Below, one piece after another: positions 43,209-54,089 of a stretch of DNA of 64,000 bases; within the stretch, counting starts at the first letter, position 1; the number at the start of each line of letters is the position of its first letter. Below the pieces are notes generated by a model that did no database searches, was not told the origin of the DNA, and was given only the letters and a program-made list of their open reading frames with translations. This stretch comes from Lantana camara. Lineage: Eukaryota > Streptophyta > Magnoliopsida > Lamiales > Verbenaceae. The stretch spans positions 33,004,001 to 33,068,000 of the forward strand of contig CM074857.1 of NCBI GenBank assembly GCA_037501455.1, given 5' to 3'. Position numbers and translations under genes: made by a program.

Positions 43209-43471
43209 ACCTCTCCCCCTTAAGAAGGACCTGTCCTCAGGTCCGATGCCTCGAGTTTTGGACTCTAAACAACACTTCTCCGTGTTCACCCCACGCCGGT
43301 TTGCAACATCCCGATAGGAATTAGTTCGGAAAGGGTCTTCAAGCAACAGGGGTCTTGACTTTGTTAGAGAGAAAACTTGTCCTCGAACTAGATCCGGTGT
43401 TAAGCGAGTGGTTCGGTAGGACTCATACAACAAGAGGGTCCAAAGAATTCATCTCCTATCGTTGAAGCTCA
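43209..43471 (-). other. X polypurine tract and 3' end of its internal region
   Basis: On the minus strand the purine run TTAAGGGGGAGAGGT (43209-43223) abuts the LTR start TGTGACG. Further left in the internal region there is a short open stretch with GPEDRSFLRGRGCD-like sequence, reminiscent of the C-terminal end of gypsy polyproteins, but too short to assign. Confidence 0.6.
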
Positions 43472-46130
43472 TGTAACATCCCGGATTCCAGGCCAAGAAG
43501 AATTCCTTCTAAAGTCCGTAGTCACTATTCATTCCTAAACGTAGAAATTTTCCAAGCCACCTTTACCTATCCAATATTGGGCTCAAATGAATCCTTACAA
43601 AATTTTATGAATTTTGATAGCATTCTCAAACCCTAATTTTCATTATAACTCCCGTAATAACCAAAACCGGCCAAAAACCCTACTTTAACCCTAAATATAG
43701 AGATTTTCGAATTTCAACGTTTTCCGTATTCAATATTATAGTCAAAACGATCCTTAAATTATTTTGTGAATTTTCATGCATTTACCAAAACTTGATTCCA
43801 ATCATAGCATATTTTATAAATATTTTCCCTTTTAAAAATTATTATTTTATTTTAAACAATTAGCTTTCATTTAATATTCAAAATTTTACTTAAAACGTTT
43901 CTTGAATTTTTCTCTAAGCTATGATAAATTTTCCAACCTTTAAACTTCTTCATAGCTTCGTTTACATAATTTTACCATGATTTTTATCATCTTTAACGTT
44001 CATGACTTGTAAACGAAAAACCTAAATATTCCACATCTATAATCATAACGAAGCTTATTTTTCACTCGTTCTTTCATTAATTTACTACTTCAAGTTTTCA
44101 ACTCTCGACTCTTGAATAAATTTTATACCATTTTATATTTATTTTTATTCAATATGACATCATTGATGATAACATAAGCCTTCTAGAAAGTTTAAATAAA
44201 AGAATATAATTCAACCACATTTCTTATATAATTACCAAGCATTTGTTTAAGCTATAGTTCAACCACATTTTCCACTTAGCTACCAAGCATTTGTTTAGGT
44301 TATGAAGCATCCACATCTCCCCTAAACTCTTAGAAATTGCTCTAAGACCCCTCATGACTACCTATAAATACCCCCTAAACCTCACATTTCAAGAACACAC
44401 AAAATCCTCTCATTTCTCTCTCATTTTCGGCCCAAGCTCTCTCCCTACATAAGGTGTGCTTTTATTTTATTATTTCCTTAATATATTATGAATTATAGCA
44501 TGCTTAGATTTAATTAAATTATGCTTTAGGAATTTATTTTATGAAATATATGCTATTTATGCTAGTTTAGGAAAATATGATGATATATGTGAATTTTATT
44601 TAGTTAAATGCATGAATTATGATATGATATAGTATATTCATATGTTTAAGTATTCATGATCTTGTTTTATTAAATTCATGTCAAGAATAATTTATTTAGA
44701 ATTATTTTTCATAGAGAATTAATATATTTTGCTATATTATGCTTCAAATTCTATGTTATAAATATGAATATGATCAAGTGTGTTACATACCCTCTTTGAA
44801 TATTCAAATAGACATAAGAACATGTTCTTAGTGTTCTTGTACATGTGTGTGTGTGTGAGGCGTGTGAATAGTGTGTGTGTGTGTGTGAGTTTGATTTTAT
44901 GTTATAAGGTGTTTAATTCATAAGAAATTGAATAGTAAATGTTTTCAATAGTAACTTTGACTTTTTGGTCAACATTTATCATGATAATTTCGAAAATTAA
45001 TATTAAAATAATTATAAAATTAGTTTTGGAATTTTTAAATAAAGATTTTATCCGAATTTTCCAAAAATCGGTAAATTGTGAATTATTTTCAAAATATAAC
45101 CTACATTGTCAAATTAAAATTTAAATTTCATTTCTAATGTTATAATTAGGATTATAATGTGATTAATAAATATTTAAGTGGTTAAAGAACTCATGAAACC
45201 TGATTAATTACTTAATTTCCCTTAAACAGTTAAAATTATGGTTTACCGGGAATTCTTTAGCGCGCTACAAAATGTGCACCTTATGTGATTATTTGATTAG
45301 AATATTATGTACCTCATGTGCTTATTTGACTAAAATAAGGAACCTAGTTCTAAGCCTATAGTAGTTAATACTTTCAGGCGCACTGGAATCCACACTACAA
45401 TGTATGACTACCGGTATAGGTGAGGGTTAAAATGTTTTCAACTGGAATCATGCTATACATATGTATCTATATAAAAACTATTTCCAAGCCTACCTATCAT
45501 TTTGATTCACTACCCTATATACATATTATTGTACTACAATGTCCCCCTTCAAGGAAAAATACTTTCATGCCGGAATCAACGTTTTACAATAACGTTATAT
45601 ATTTCAAGTCCACTTGATCAAACGTTGATTCTGGGTTATGCAAGCAAAATATTGTTCTTGATTCATGTTATGGGCCCCGGCTGTATCCGTAGCGAGCAAT
45701 TACCCGGAAGGTATCGGGCCGAGGGTATTGTTGGTGCTGCGGACTGCCACCACCTCTTGGTAGTGGTTTAACTGGAGGTTAGTTACTCCACGCTAAGGGA
45801 TGAGGGAGAGATAGCTGCCTCCCGAATCGTGTTCGTGGTCTCTAGGGTTTGAGTCCCTATTGACATCAAGGAGTAGCGGGGTTAATATTGTTCTTGGTTT
45901 TATTGAAGTATCGGTGTCTTGATCAACGCCGATACTATTTTATCATGATTTAAGGAGTTAAGGATGGAGAGGCCTAGCTTACGGGCATTAAAGTTAATAT
46001 TACAAACGGTTCATATTTCTGCAAATATTCCAAACTACCCCTATCCCTGTTTTACACATATCATGAACCGTTTCATATTTGCTATATCTTATTGTTAATA
46101 TTGTAGATCAAGATCTTCTTGATCATATAA

Positions 46131-46169
<39 letters not shown>

Positions 46170-46629
46170 CATATATCTATAAACCCTCATACCCCCTTCA
46201 CTTAGTCACTTTGACTAACCCTCTTGCCTATTTTAAAATGCATGATTTCAGGAATCAATGAACGACAACTAGAGGTATCTTGAAGCATTACAACCATAGG
46301 TGGGATCCGATCCTAAGAGTACACTGTCTTGAGCCTACTCTCTGTAGAAATAAACTATCTCATACTTTGTCCTTGCATGTCAACCTGTTGTACTCTTTTG
46401 CGAACTACTTTGCTGAATAATGATAATCCTTGCTCATTGTACGTTATCCTCCCCGATCATTGATAAAGTTGAATCTCTTTATCTTCTGCTGCACTGTGAC
46501 ATATACTTCATTCATATATTATCCTGACCGTTCGCCGTAGTATTTCCTGAGTGTTGGCTGTTGGGTCTAACCTCCACTCAGGGAGTATTGCGGTGCGGGG
46601 TTGTAGTGTTGGGGAGGCGCTACAGCTCA
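43467..46629 (+). mobile_element. Solo LTR of another long-LTR Ty3/gypsy family
   Basis: The 3153-bp unit 43472-46624 starts TGTAACATCCCGGATTCC and ends GGGGAGGCGCTACA. It is flanked by the perfect duplication GCTCA (43467-43471 and 46625-46629). A TATA box (CCTATAAATACC, about 44363-44370) lies in the + orientation. TGTAACATCCC-type starts are typical of plant Ty3/gypsy LTRs. It contains an (AT)n run at about 46135-46162. No internal region or second LTR is present. Confidence 0.82.
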
Positions 46630-48895
46630 GCTCTTGAATCTTCCACGACCCTCGTCTCTCCCGGAAGCCTAAACTCTCGTAAAACTGGAGGCAGCTAAAC
46701 AGGTAACAAGCAATGACGAGAGAACCCCATCTCTCGGACAACAACGAGAGAACCCCGTCCCTCGAACAAACAAAGGAGAGAACCCCGTCTCTCAACCACA
46801 AAGAAAGAGAAGCTCCAAAACTTCCAAAAAGACAATTAAATAAACAAACACACAACAACCACACAATTAGCAGGTAGGAAAGAAAAAAAAAATCAAATAC
46901 ATCAATTATCGTTAATAGAAGGGCCGTTAATATAATTATCAATCAAAACATGTAGCCTCATGAAATTGTTAGAATTAAAGTAGCATGTATGCATATGTCA
47001 TGGATGCTTGGTGTACCGTTCACCATTATTTTTGGGAATCTTCCTTTGTGATTATCCGATTTGACAGTTGATTCTTTGTTGGAGATTCCTCTAACTATAG
47101 CGTCATGCCTTGAAATGCCCACTGTGTTCACTTGGCCTTGACCCTATTAGCTCGCTTTCCTAGCGAGTTATATTTGACGATTCCAATGCTCGAGTTAATC
47201 TTCTAATGTTCGAGCTATGTTTTCCACTCCTAGAGATGTCTCTGGCTCATCATGGAAAACGACTGACGAACAGGTAATTTCATCTTGCTCGTGTTATGTT
47301 CCACCTTCATTGCTCGGTTGAATTGACTCTCACCTTCCATCACGGCATATGATGATTTGATCGACTTTTCTTATCCATTCCTCTCACCATTTCCATAGTT
47401 CCTTCGTCTCTATTGTTCCTTATCCATTCCTCTCACCATTTCAATAGTTCCTTCGTCTCCATTGTTCTCGGTGTTCGAAATTTACAATATTACTCACCCC
47501 TTTCAAGCCTTGGGAGATTGAATTCGTACTCGTCTTCGAATGAGAATCGATGATGTTGTCCTTAATCATCGATCATCCCTTCTCTTCTTGTCTTCGTCCA
47601 AATGTCCCTTGAACTTGCACCTTTGTCCACTTAGGTGTACATTTCCTTCAACAACTCCTTGAAGCTCTAGATTTCTCAAGTGTTCTTCGAGTGCCAAAAT
47701 TTGTCCAACTTATTCCTTATAACTTTGGTAGGGTCCCATGATTTACTAAATCTTGAATTTCCGTTGTTCCTGTTATAAGTACTTCCTTAGCACGACTGGA
47801 AGGCCAAATTTATTCCTTGGCCATGCACTCCCCTTAAGAATTTCCTTCCTTAGTTGTTCGTCCTAAAAGCAATTTCCTTGACACCACCGGAAGCTTGAGT
47901 TTATTCCTCAATCGTACTCTCCCCCTTAGTTTTCATCTTGGCTCGTTGAACTTATTTCATCGTTTATTCGATTCCAAATTTTTTTGACTTCTGCAATTCC
48001 TTTGTCTCAAAATAATTGGTTCTCGTTATGTGGTGTGTTCGGTACTCTTGTCCATATTCACTTTGAAGTGATTGGTTAGGATAGCGACCATACTCCTCTC
48101 TTCTCAAATTTCCATTTCAATTATCAAACCTTTCAAAATTCCCTTGCATTCTCGTTTACTTCTCAACCCGAGATCCATTCTTGGCCAAACATGACTTGCT
48201 CGAAATGACACGTGAAACATAAGGTGAAGAAGGAAGCTTCCTATCAAGCAAACATTAAACTATGCATGTTGGGTAAGAATGTTCGATGCATGTAGTATAT
48301 TTACGGCAATCAAAGTATGCATCACATTTGAGCAATTACTTCAATTAAATGAATGTAAAATGAGATTAAAATAATTAATATGATGTATGATGCATGTGCC
48401 ATGAATGCGAGTACCTTTCACCATAGTGGCAATCTTTAGCTCGGCAAACGTCATTTGTTCCTGAATTCGTTGATCAACTCTTGCTTACCCACGGTCTTCT
48501 AAACTTCCTTGATTCCTTGCATCCACCTACAATTTCCAAATCCTGTATTCGTTGTTTAGTTCCGATTCTTCCATTCCCGATCATCTTGATACTTCAATTT
48601 TTTCCAAATGCCAATTCCCAAGTCCCTTTACCTTTAGTCTTCACGAATCCGAGATGGGTTGACTTCTAAAATTCTTCTCACCCGATACGAACCTTACTCC
48701 AACCCGACTCATTTCTTTTATTCCAATCTCTTTTATTTTAAAATTATAAAATCTTCCTTTTGGTTGCATCCAATCCATGGGAAACGGTCGCTCCTAGAGC
48801 CCTCAAAACGTCCAAATTGGCCATTGCACAAGTGTACTTACTGCTAATCTCGTCTTAGGTATCGAGTGGAGCAGCGACAATGTTAGTTGCAGAAC
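46630..48895 (-). other. Internal region of X, no recognisable coding sequence
   Basis: About 2.3 kb lies between the solo LTR and copia C3. I found no protease, reverse transcriptase, integrase or gag motif in any frame. Short similar phrases recur (TTATTCCTTGG..., CTCTCCCCCTTAG..., AGAGAACCCC near 46729-46790), suggesting degenerate tandem sequence. Confidence 0.5.
46729..46795. repeat. Short tandem repeat AGAGAACCCC(A/G)TC(T/C)CTC
   Basis: Three units of about 31-32 bp: GAGAGAACCCCATCTCTCGGACAACAA, GAGAGAACCCCGTCCCTCGAACAAACAA, GAGAGAACCCCGTCTCTCAACC. Each GAGAGA...TCTCTC is itself an inverted repeat. Confidence 0.65.
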
Positions 48896-50045
48896 CAAAA
48901 TGTTAGGAATAGTGCCCTAGAAAGCCGATTGTATATCCGCTTTGTACTTTTCCTTATTGTAATCACAGACAATCTTTGAATAAAATAACGAATTGAGGCA
49001 ACACTTCTTTATATGCTCTTGTTTGGTATGCGTTTACTTTAGCTGGGCATGTATGAGAACTCCCCTAATCCTGATGACTTTAGGACTCTACCATTTAGGT
49101 GAAATGGTTCATGAAACGAGCCCTATATCACATAAGTCATGATTAGTAAAATACTCCAAGCCGATGAGTCCTACAGACAGTGGGAGTGTCAACCTGACTC
49201 CTCTAAGGCTTGCTTGTGGGATCACGCCCTTAAGAAGGACCACCTTGTTTCATGGAGGTGCAAAGTGTATAGTTGATACGTGCGTGATACATGAGGGTGC
49301 TTACTTTAATAAGTAAGTTCACTGAGGTGCCCCGTGTGAGAACATTCCTAAATGGGAAAGGAAGTTTCTATTTCAGGAAATGGAAACTTCCAGATTAGGA
49401 AATATCTCACGAGTCATTGATGTGATTAATTGATCCTTAGACTTGAGGTTCCTTGTCACTTTATGAGTTAACTCTGTAGTCTTAGGTATAAGCTTTAAAG
49501 GGTGTCGCCTTAGACAACTGATTCAAGGCTTATGCTGGGGCTGCACAAGTGATTCATGAAAGTGAATGAGAATCAAGAAAGGACCTACACTTGCATTTGC
49601 AAGGTGATCTCTTATTGTGTAAGTCATTCATATGCCATATGGAGTCCTTGGCCAAGGCAGTAGATCAAGACATCAAGAAAAGTGTTTCTTGGATTGAGAT
49701 CAAATGGATATGAAATGCACTTAGCTTTAAGACCGGATTATTAGGGTTCTGATTATTCCCTTGCCCTAGATCTTGGTTGAGAGATAGTAAGTAGGAGGAT
49801 TGTATCTCACATGAATCAATGACTTAAAGGTTCTGTCGAATCCGAACATTCCAATTCAGCTAGGGGTTAAACACCTGTTGCTAGACTATGGTCGTTTAAT
49901 CTGTGGACTGATTAATTAATTAGTGAATTAATTAATTAGGGTCACTGCTAATTGAATTGAGAACCTAGAGGGTCACACACAACAACTTGGTTACATGAGT
50001 TGAGGCTTGAAAATGATTAAACGAGTTAATCGAGCCAAGAGGGTT

Positions 50046-50120
50046 CCACACGTGTGAATTCACACGTGTGGCTCGCGTGAGTGACACGTGTCACTGTGAC
50101 ACGTGTCACACACGTGTGTG
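50046..50120. promoter_or_regulatory. Cluster of five CACGTG (G-box/ABRE) palindromes in the C3 LTR
   Basis: A perfect 26-bp palindrome (50046-50071) holds two CACGTG cores (50049-50054, 50063-50068) around a GAATTC centre. Two identical GTGACACGTGTCAC palindromes follow (50081-50094, 50096-50109), then CACACGTGTG (about 50109-50118). The whole cluster is repeated in the 3' LTR (about 58248-58322). Such cores bind bZIP/bHLH factors, and ACGTGTC is the ABA-response element. It lies about 340 bp upstream of the TATA box in U3. Confidence 0.75.
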
Positions 50121-50458
50121 TATATATATTATATATATATATTAAATAATTAATTAGTTAATTATTTAATAGACTTTGGTTTAATTTTGAATTAAAAAGA
50201 AAGTCTAATTTTGGAGAAAATAATCTAGTTAATTAATTATGAATTAATTAATTAGATAAAAATAAGTTATTTATTTTATAATAAATAAAGTATAGAATTA
50301 TCCAAAAATAGTTTGGATATTTTTAAGCTCTCTTAAAAGTTGACTAGAAATAGAATTCAAAGTCAAAGTTGGAAAATACTTGATGATCAAGTAATAGGAG
50401 AGAGAGGGACCAAATCCTTTGTCCATTAGGACTAGGTTCGGCCGCCCCTCCCCTTTCC

Positions 50459-50466
50459 TATATATA
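50459..50466 (+). promoter_or_regulatory. TATA box of C3
   Basis: TATATATA in the context CCTATATATAGGGG, about 390 bp before the LTR end; the copy in the 3' LTR is at 58661-58668. It is the likely promoter for genomic RNA. Confidence 0.7.
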
Positions 50467-50854
50467 GGGGAGCTCATGCTCCCCTTTAGAGCTAATTGAC
50501 AATTCTTGGTTCATGTGTTGAACACCTTCCTTTCTCCAAGATTAAATTAAACCCTAGGTTAAGCCTAAACACTAACTAGAGAACTAGCATCCTTACTAGT
50601 TAGATTGTGATCAAGTTGGTGGACTTTCTCTAGAGACTTCAAGTTAGAAGTTTGAAGATTCGAGCTTTACCAAGGAGAGGGGATCAAGCCGCGAGAAGAG
50701 CGTTCTTGGGTGGCTTGAAACGCTTCAAGAAAGAATAAAAGAAAAGTAAGTTTTCTATCTTTACGAATTTGGTTACACGATTGCGAGTTCAAGGTCCTTT
50801 TGTTGGGAAAATTTTTTAAATTCCGCTGCTTTCTGATTCGTGTTTTCCAACAAG

Positions 50855-50866
50855 TGGTATCAGAGC
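50855..50866 (+). other. Primer binding site of C3 (tRNA-iMet)
   Basis: TGGTATCAGAGC begins 2 nt after the LTR, the canonical site for initiator tRNA-Met. Confidence 0.92.
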
Positions 50867-51119
50867 CACCTCGTTAATCGTGTTTCTGATTCGTCTCTAT
50901 TATTCTGAATTTGGTAGAAATTCTTAGGCTTAGATGCGAATTAGGTATTCTTGAGTTCTTTTAGAAAGCCTGAATTACGAAACTGTAATTTTTCTTGAAT
51001 TTCTGAAACTGTTTTCTTAAATTGTGTTTCCTGAAAACCGTTTTGATAGAAATTAATTTAAATCGTATTTTTGAATTTTGGTTTTTGAACTAAAAATACG
51101 AAACACGAAATCGCGTTAC

Positions 51120-51485
51120 GAAAACGCGAGCTTGACGTGCTAAGGCGTAGCACGCCAGGCCCGCGCCCTGCCCGCCCACCTCGCCCAGCAGTCCCGCAAC
51201 CGTGCGGGACTGTCCGCCGCTGCCGCCCGCCAGCGCCTAGGCGCGCGCCTAGGCGCGCCCGCCAGCACCTCCCGCAACCGCGCGGGAGCCTCCCGGCCAC
51301 GACCGCCCACCTCGCCCAGCCGATGCGCGCGACGCGCGCAAGGATGCGCGCCATGCGCGCGCACGCTGGTAGCTTACGCTGCCGGCTGTGCGCAGCGCTG
51401 GCGCGCGCGTCCGTGCGAGCGATGCTGCGCGTCTGCCGGGCTTGGTCTCGGGAGGGCGTGCAGTCCGTTCCGGGCCCTTCGTTTC
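51120..51485. repeat. GC-rich, palindrome-rich island in the C3 leader
   Basis: The sequence is far richer in G+C than the AT-rich leader around it. CGCCCACCTCGCCCAGC occurs twice (about 51172 and 51304), CCCGCAACCG(T/C)GCGGGA hairpins occur twice, and GCGCCTAGGCGCGCGCCTAGGCG palindromes lie near 51234-51256. Open frames here (for example 51137-51508) are low-complexity alanine/arginine/proline strings and are likely composition artefacts. Confidence 0.7.
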
Positions 51486-52638
51486 GCGATCTTGATTTTC
51501 GTGTTTAGTCCAATCGAATCCCGGTTTAATTTTTCTGAAAAATTTTATTTATTAAATTTAAATTATTTTTGAAATAATTGTTTAAATTGGGATTTTGAAA
51601 ATTTGAGCGATTTAAATTTTGAAAAATTACGATCTTTATTTTCTGAAAATATTGAAAGAATAAAATTATTAATTTTCAAAAATTAATTGGAATTTTATTA
51701 GTTTATTGTTTTTCGGGTTTTATTGAAAAGGCTCTTGAACAAGAATTGCATCTAAGTCGTGTTTTAAGCTATTAGAGCTTAAAGCGAGAATTTTAATTTA
51801 TTGGTTAAATTTAAATTCTTGCAAAAGCATGTTAGGTGATCATGGGTTTAGATCTATGTATGGTTTTAATTTATGCACATGGATGGTTTAAATTGGGGTT
51901 GGAGCCCTATAGTTGCGTTTTTCAATTGAGGTTGGAGCCTCACTTATGTGCGTACTGTTATGTGATTTATTATGTGGCTTTCCATATTACTGTTTTTGAG
52001 GCCGGGGTATGCCCCGTGTAACTGTCTAAGGCCAATATGAAGATTGAGCCTTATTACTTTATGTCTTTTTCTTTTTATTGTAATTTGAGAATAGAGATAG
52101 GTGGTGAGGTTTTATTTTCATTTTGGAGACATTGCACCCATGGAGTAAGATGGACCACATTCAAGTAACAAGGAGGCCATAAGTGAAGACCCCTCAAAAT
52201 GTTAGCGAGGGGAATCTCAATTGTTAAATGTAATAGAGATAGGGCTCGTATTTTGTTACCGCTTTCCCTTATGTGATTTAAACTGTTTATGTGGCATGTA
52301 TGTTAGAACTTGTGATTGTGGAGTGGCTCCCACATATCACGCATAAGATAGGTAGAACCCATGATCATTACATGTTAGTATCATGCTAGGACATGTTATC
52401 TGTTTATGTGCTTGTTTGATATGCATTTAAGTGTACTTGCATTAATCAAGACTAATAAAATTGGATAACATATATGTTGGTGAGGTCGAACCGGACAACT
52501 CTCCGGTTGATTCGAAAATTCCCATTAAATATTAAGCTAATTTCGAACAAATAGGTGTTTAATTCGAGATGCAAGTTTTGAAGTAAATTCCTAGCATTCC
52601 ATCAATAGGTTTTAAGTTTAGTAAGTAAAGCTAGTTAT

Positions 52639-52966
52639 TGTCCGCGAGTCGTGGGATAGCTAGTGGAGCTTATTAGTTCTTAGTTACCTAATTGATCATT
52701 TTAAATGATCAATATTTCATGATCGATTTTAGCAAGGGCGATGTCCGCGAGTCGTGGGTCGTTCAAACTAAGTTTTGGTCATGATCTTATGATTGATGGG
52801 TCTAGCTTAACGCCTAAGTAAATATGGATGTCGCACGAGTCGTGGGTCCATATTGAAAGATAGGTGATGCAAAAACAATTACTAAGAGTTCTAAGGGTGT
52901 TAGAATTGGTAAGTTGTACCTACCCAGGGTTCTTACTTAGAATGTCCGCGAGTCGTGGGTTCGAGG
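52639..52966 (+). repeat. Four spaced direct repeats TGTCCGCGAGTCGTGGG in the C3 leader
   Basis: Exact copies start at 52639, 52742 and 52943, and the variant TGTCGCACGAGTCGTGGG at 52829. Spacing is about 103, 87 and 114 bp. Each is followed by similar text (A/T, C, then TTCG/TTCA). They lie in the last 530 bp before the gag start. Confidence 0.8.
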
Positions 52967-53165
52967 TAAAATGCCTAGGATCTTAGTACCCATTGGGAAA
53001 CGTGTTCCTCTTAGATCTTTGGGAATTCTAGATCTTTGAAAAACAGTGGGAGCTACAATAGATTAAAGACCTTATCTTTTGTATATCGTTATAATTCAGC
53101 ATGCTCACTAGTTCTCTGTTTTACCATTTAGGTCGTAGATTCTGTGATTCTCTACGTGTTTTGAA

Positions 53166-54089
53166 ATGGCAACCAAAAACCCTCTTGTATCGATCCTCGA
53201 GTCAAACAAGTTGACTGGTCCCAACTATTCTGATTGGCTGAGGAATCTAAAAATCATTTTAGATTCTGAGAAGAGAACTTATGTTCTCTTCGAAGGGGAG
53301 CCTAGTCCCGAAGGGGAGGCTCCCACTCGGGCCGAGCAGGATGCGATTCAGAAGTGGAAGGATGATAATCTCCAAGCCCGTTGCCTTATGTTGGCTAACA
53401 TGTCTCCGGACTTGCAAAGGCAACATGAGGCCATGGAATTTGCTTGGGAGATTTACGACCACTTAGAGCAACTTTACCGCCCTCATGAACGTGTTACAAG
53501 GTATAACACTTCAAAGGAATTATTCCACTTGAGAATGAGGGAAGGTTCAAGTGTCCATGAATATGGACTCAAGTTTCTTGCCCTTACTGAGAAACTTGCT
53601 TCCATGGACATGCCACTGAAAGATGAACTTTCAGTGGATTTGTTGCTAGCTTCGCTCCCACCATCATTCAACCCATTTGTCCTTAACTTCAACATGAATC
53701 ATGCTGGTGCTACTGTAGCTGAGCTGATTAGTCAGCTTGTGACTGCTGAAAGCACGATCAAGAAGGACAATAAGGTTTTGATGGTGAATGCTCCATCTTC
53801 CTCTTCTGGGCCTTCTAAAGGTAAGGGAAAGAAAGCCCAAAAGAAGAAGAAGAAACCCCTTAGGCCCACTGGTGGCATTTCGAAGGGGAAGGCCCAAAAG
53901 AAGAAGCGTGATCAGAAAGAGGATGTTTGCTTCCATTGTGGCAAAGCGGGACATTGGAGGAGAAACTGCCCAGAGTACAAGGCTACTCTAAAGAAAGGTA
54001 TCTTTCTCGTTGAAGTAAATCTTTCTATTAATTCTAGTTCTTGGGTACTTGATACCGGTTGTGGGACTCATATCTGTAATGATGTATAG
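53166..54089 (+). CDS. C3 gag and start of protease, ending at an in-frame TAG
   Basis: The 307 codons from the ATG at 53166 encode copia gag (TGPNYSDWLRNLKIILDSEK; CLMLANMSPDLQRQHE; VHEYGLKFLALTEKLASMDM; LLASLPPSFNPFVLNFNMNH), a lysine-rich linker, and a CCHC zinc knuckle (CFHCGKAGHWRRNC, residues ~255-268) that binds RNA. The aspartic protease begins with LDTGCGTH (catalytic Asp ~296). Ten residues later the frame meets TAG at 54087-54089, and the same frame then continues open for another 998 codons. The stop lies inside the protease, not at a usual gag/pol boundary. It is most simply a recent nonsense mutation, though occasional readthrough cannot be excluded. Confidence 0.9.
   Translation: MATKNPLVSILESNKLTGPNYSDWLRNLKIILDSEKRTYVLFEGEPSPEGEAPTRAEQDAIQKWKDDNLQARCLMLANMSPDLQRQHEAMEFAWEIYDHLEQLYRPHERVTRYNTSKELFHLRMREGSSVHEYGLKFLALTEKLASMDMPLKDELSVDLLLASLPPSFNPFVLNFNMNHAGATVAELISQLVTAESTIKKDNKVLMVNAPSSSSGPSKGKGKKAQKKKKKPLRPTGGISKGKAQKKKRDQKEDVCFHCGKAGHWRRNCPEYKATLKKGIFLVEVNLSINSSSWVLDTGCGTHICNDV

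Larger units (their letters stand above)
48901..50852 (+). repeat. 5' LTR of C3
   Basis: It starts TGTTAGGAATAGTGCCC and ends GTTTTCCAACA. It contains a CACGTG palindrome cluster (50046-50120), a TATATATA box (50459-50466) and a purine-rich U5. It matches 57103-59054. Confidence 0.94.
50867..53165 (+). other. Long untranslated leader of C3 with a GC-rich island and four direct repeats
   Basis: The 2.3 kb between primer site and gag has no credible gene. A very GC-rich island (51120-51485) is built from GCGCGC and CCTAGGCGCG palindromes. Further on, the 17-bp phrase TGTCCGCGAGTCGTGGG occurs at 52639, 52742 and 52943, with a variant at 52829. The leader may carry packaging or translation signals, but that is inference. 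Confidence 0.65.

Noticed and set aside
46508..46942. 144-codon minus-strand frame spanning the solo LTR edge
   Set aside because: It crosses the boundary of two elements at 46624/46630 and has a low-complexity hydrophobic sequence, so it is not a gene.
51058..51508. Alanine/arginine/proline-rich open frames on both strands of the GC-rich island
   Set aside because: GC-rich DNA lacks stop codons by chance. All frames are open and low in complexity, and none has a domain.
52639..52966. Spaced direct repeats as a CRISPR-like array
   Set aside because: Four repeats of 17 bp with unequal ~100-bp spacing inside a plant retrotransposon leader do not fit CRISPR structure.
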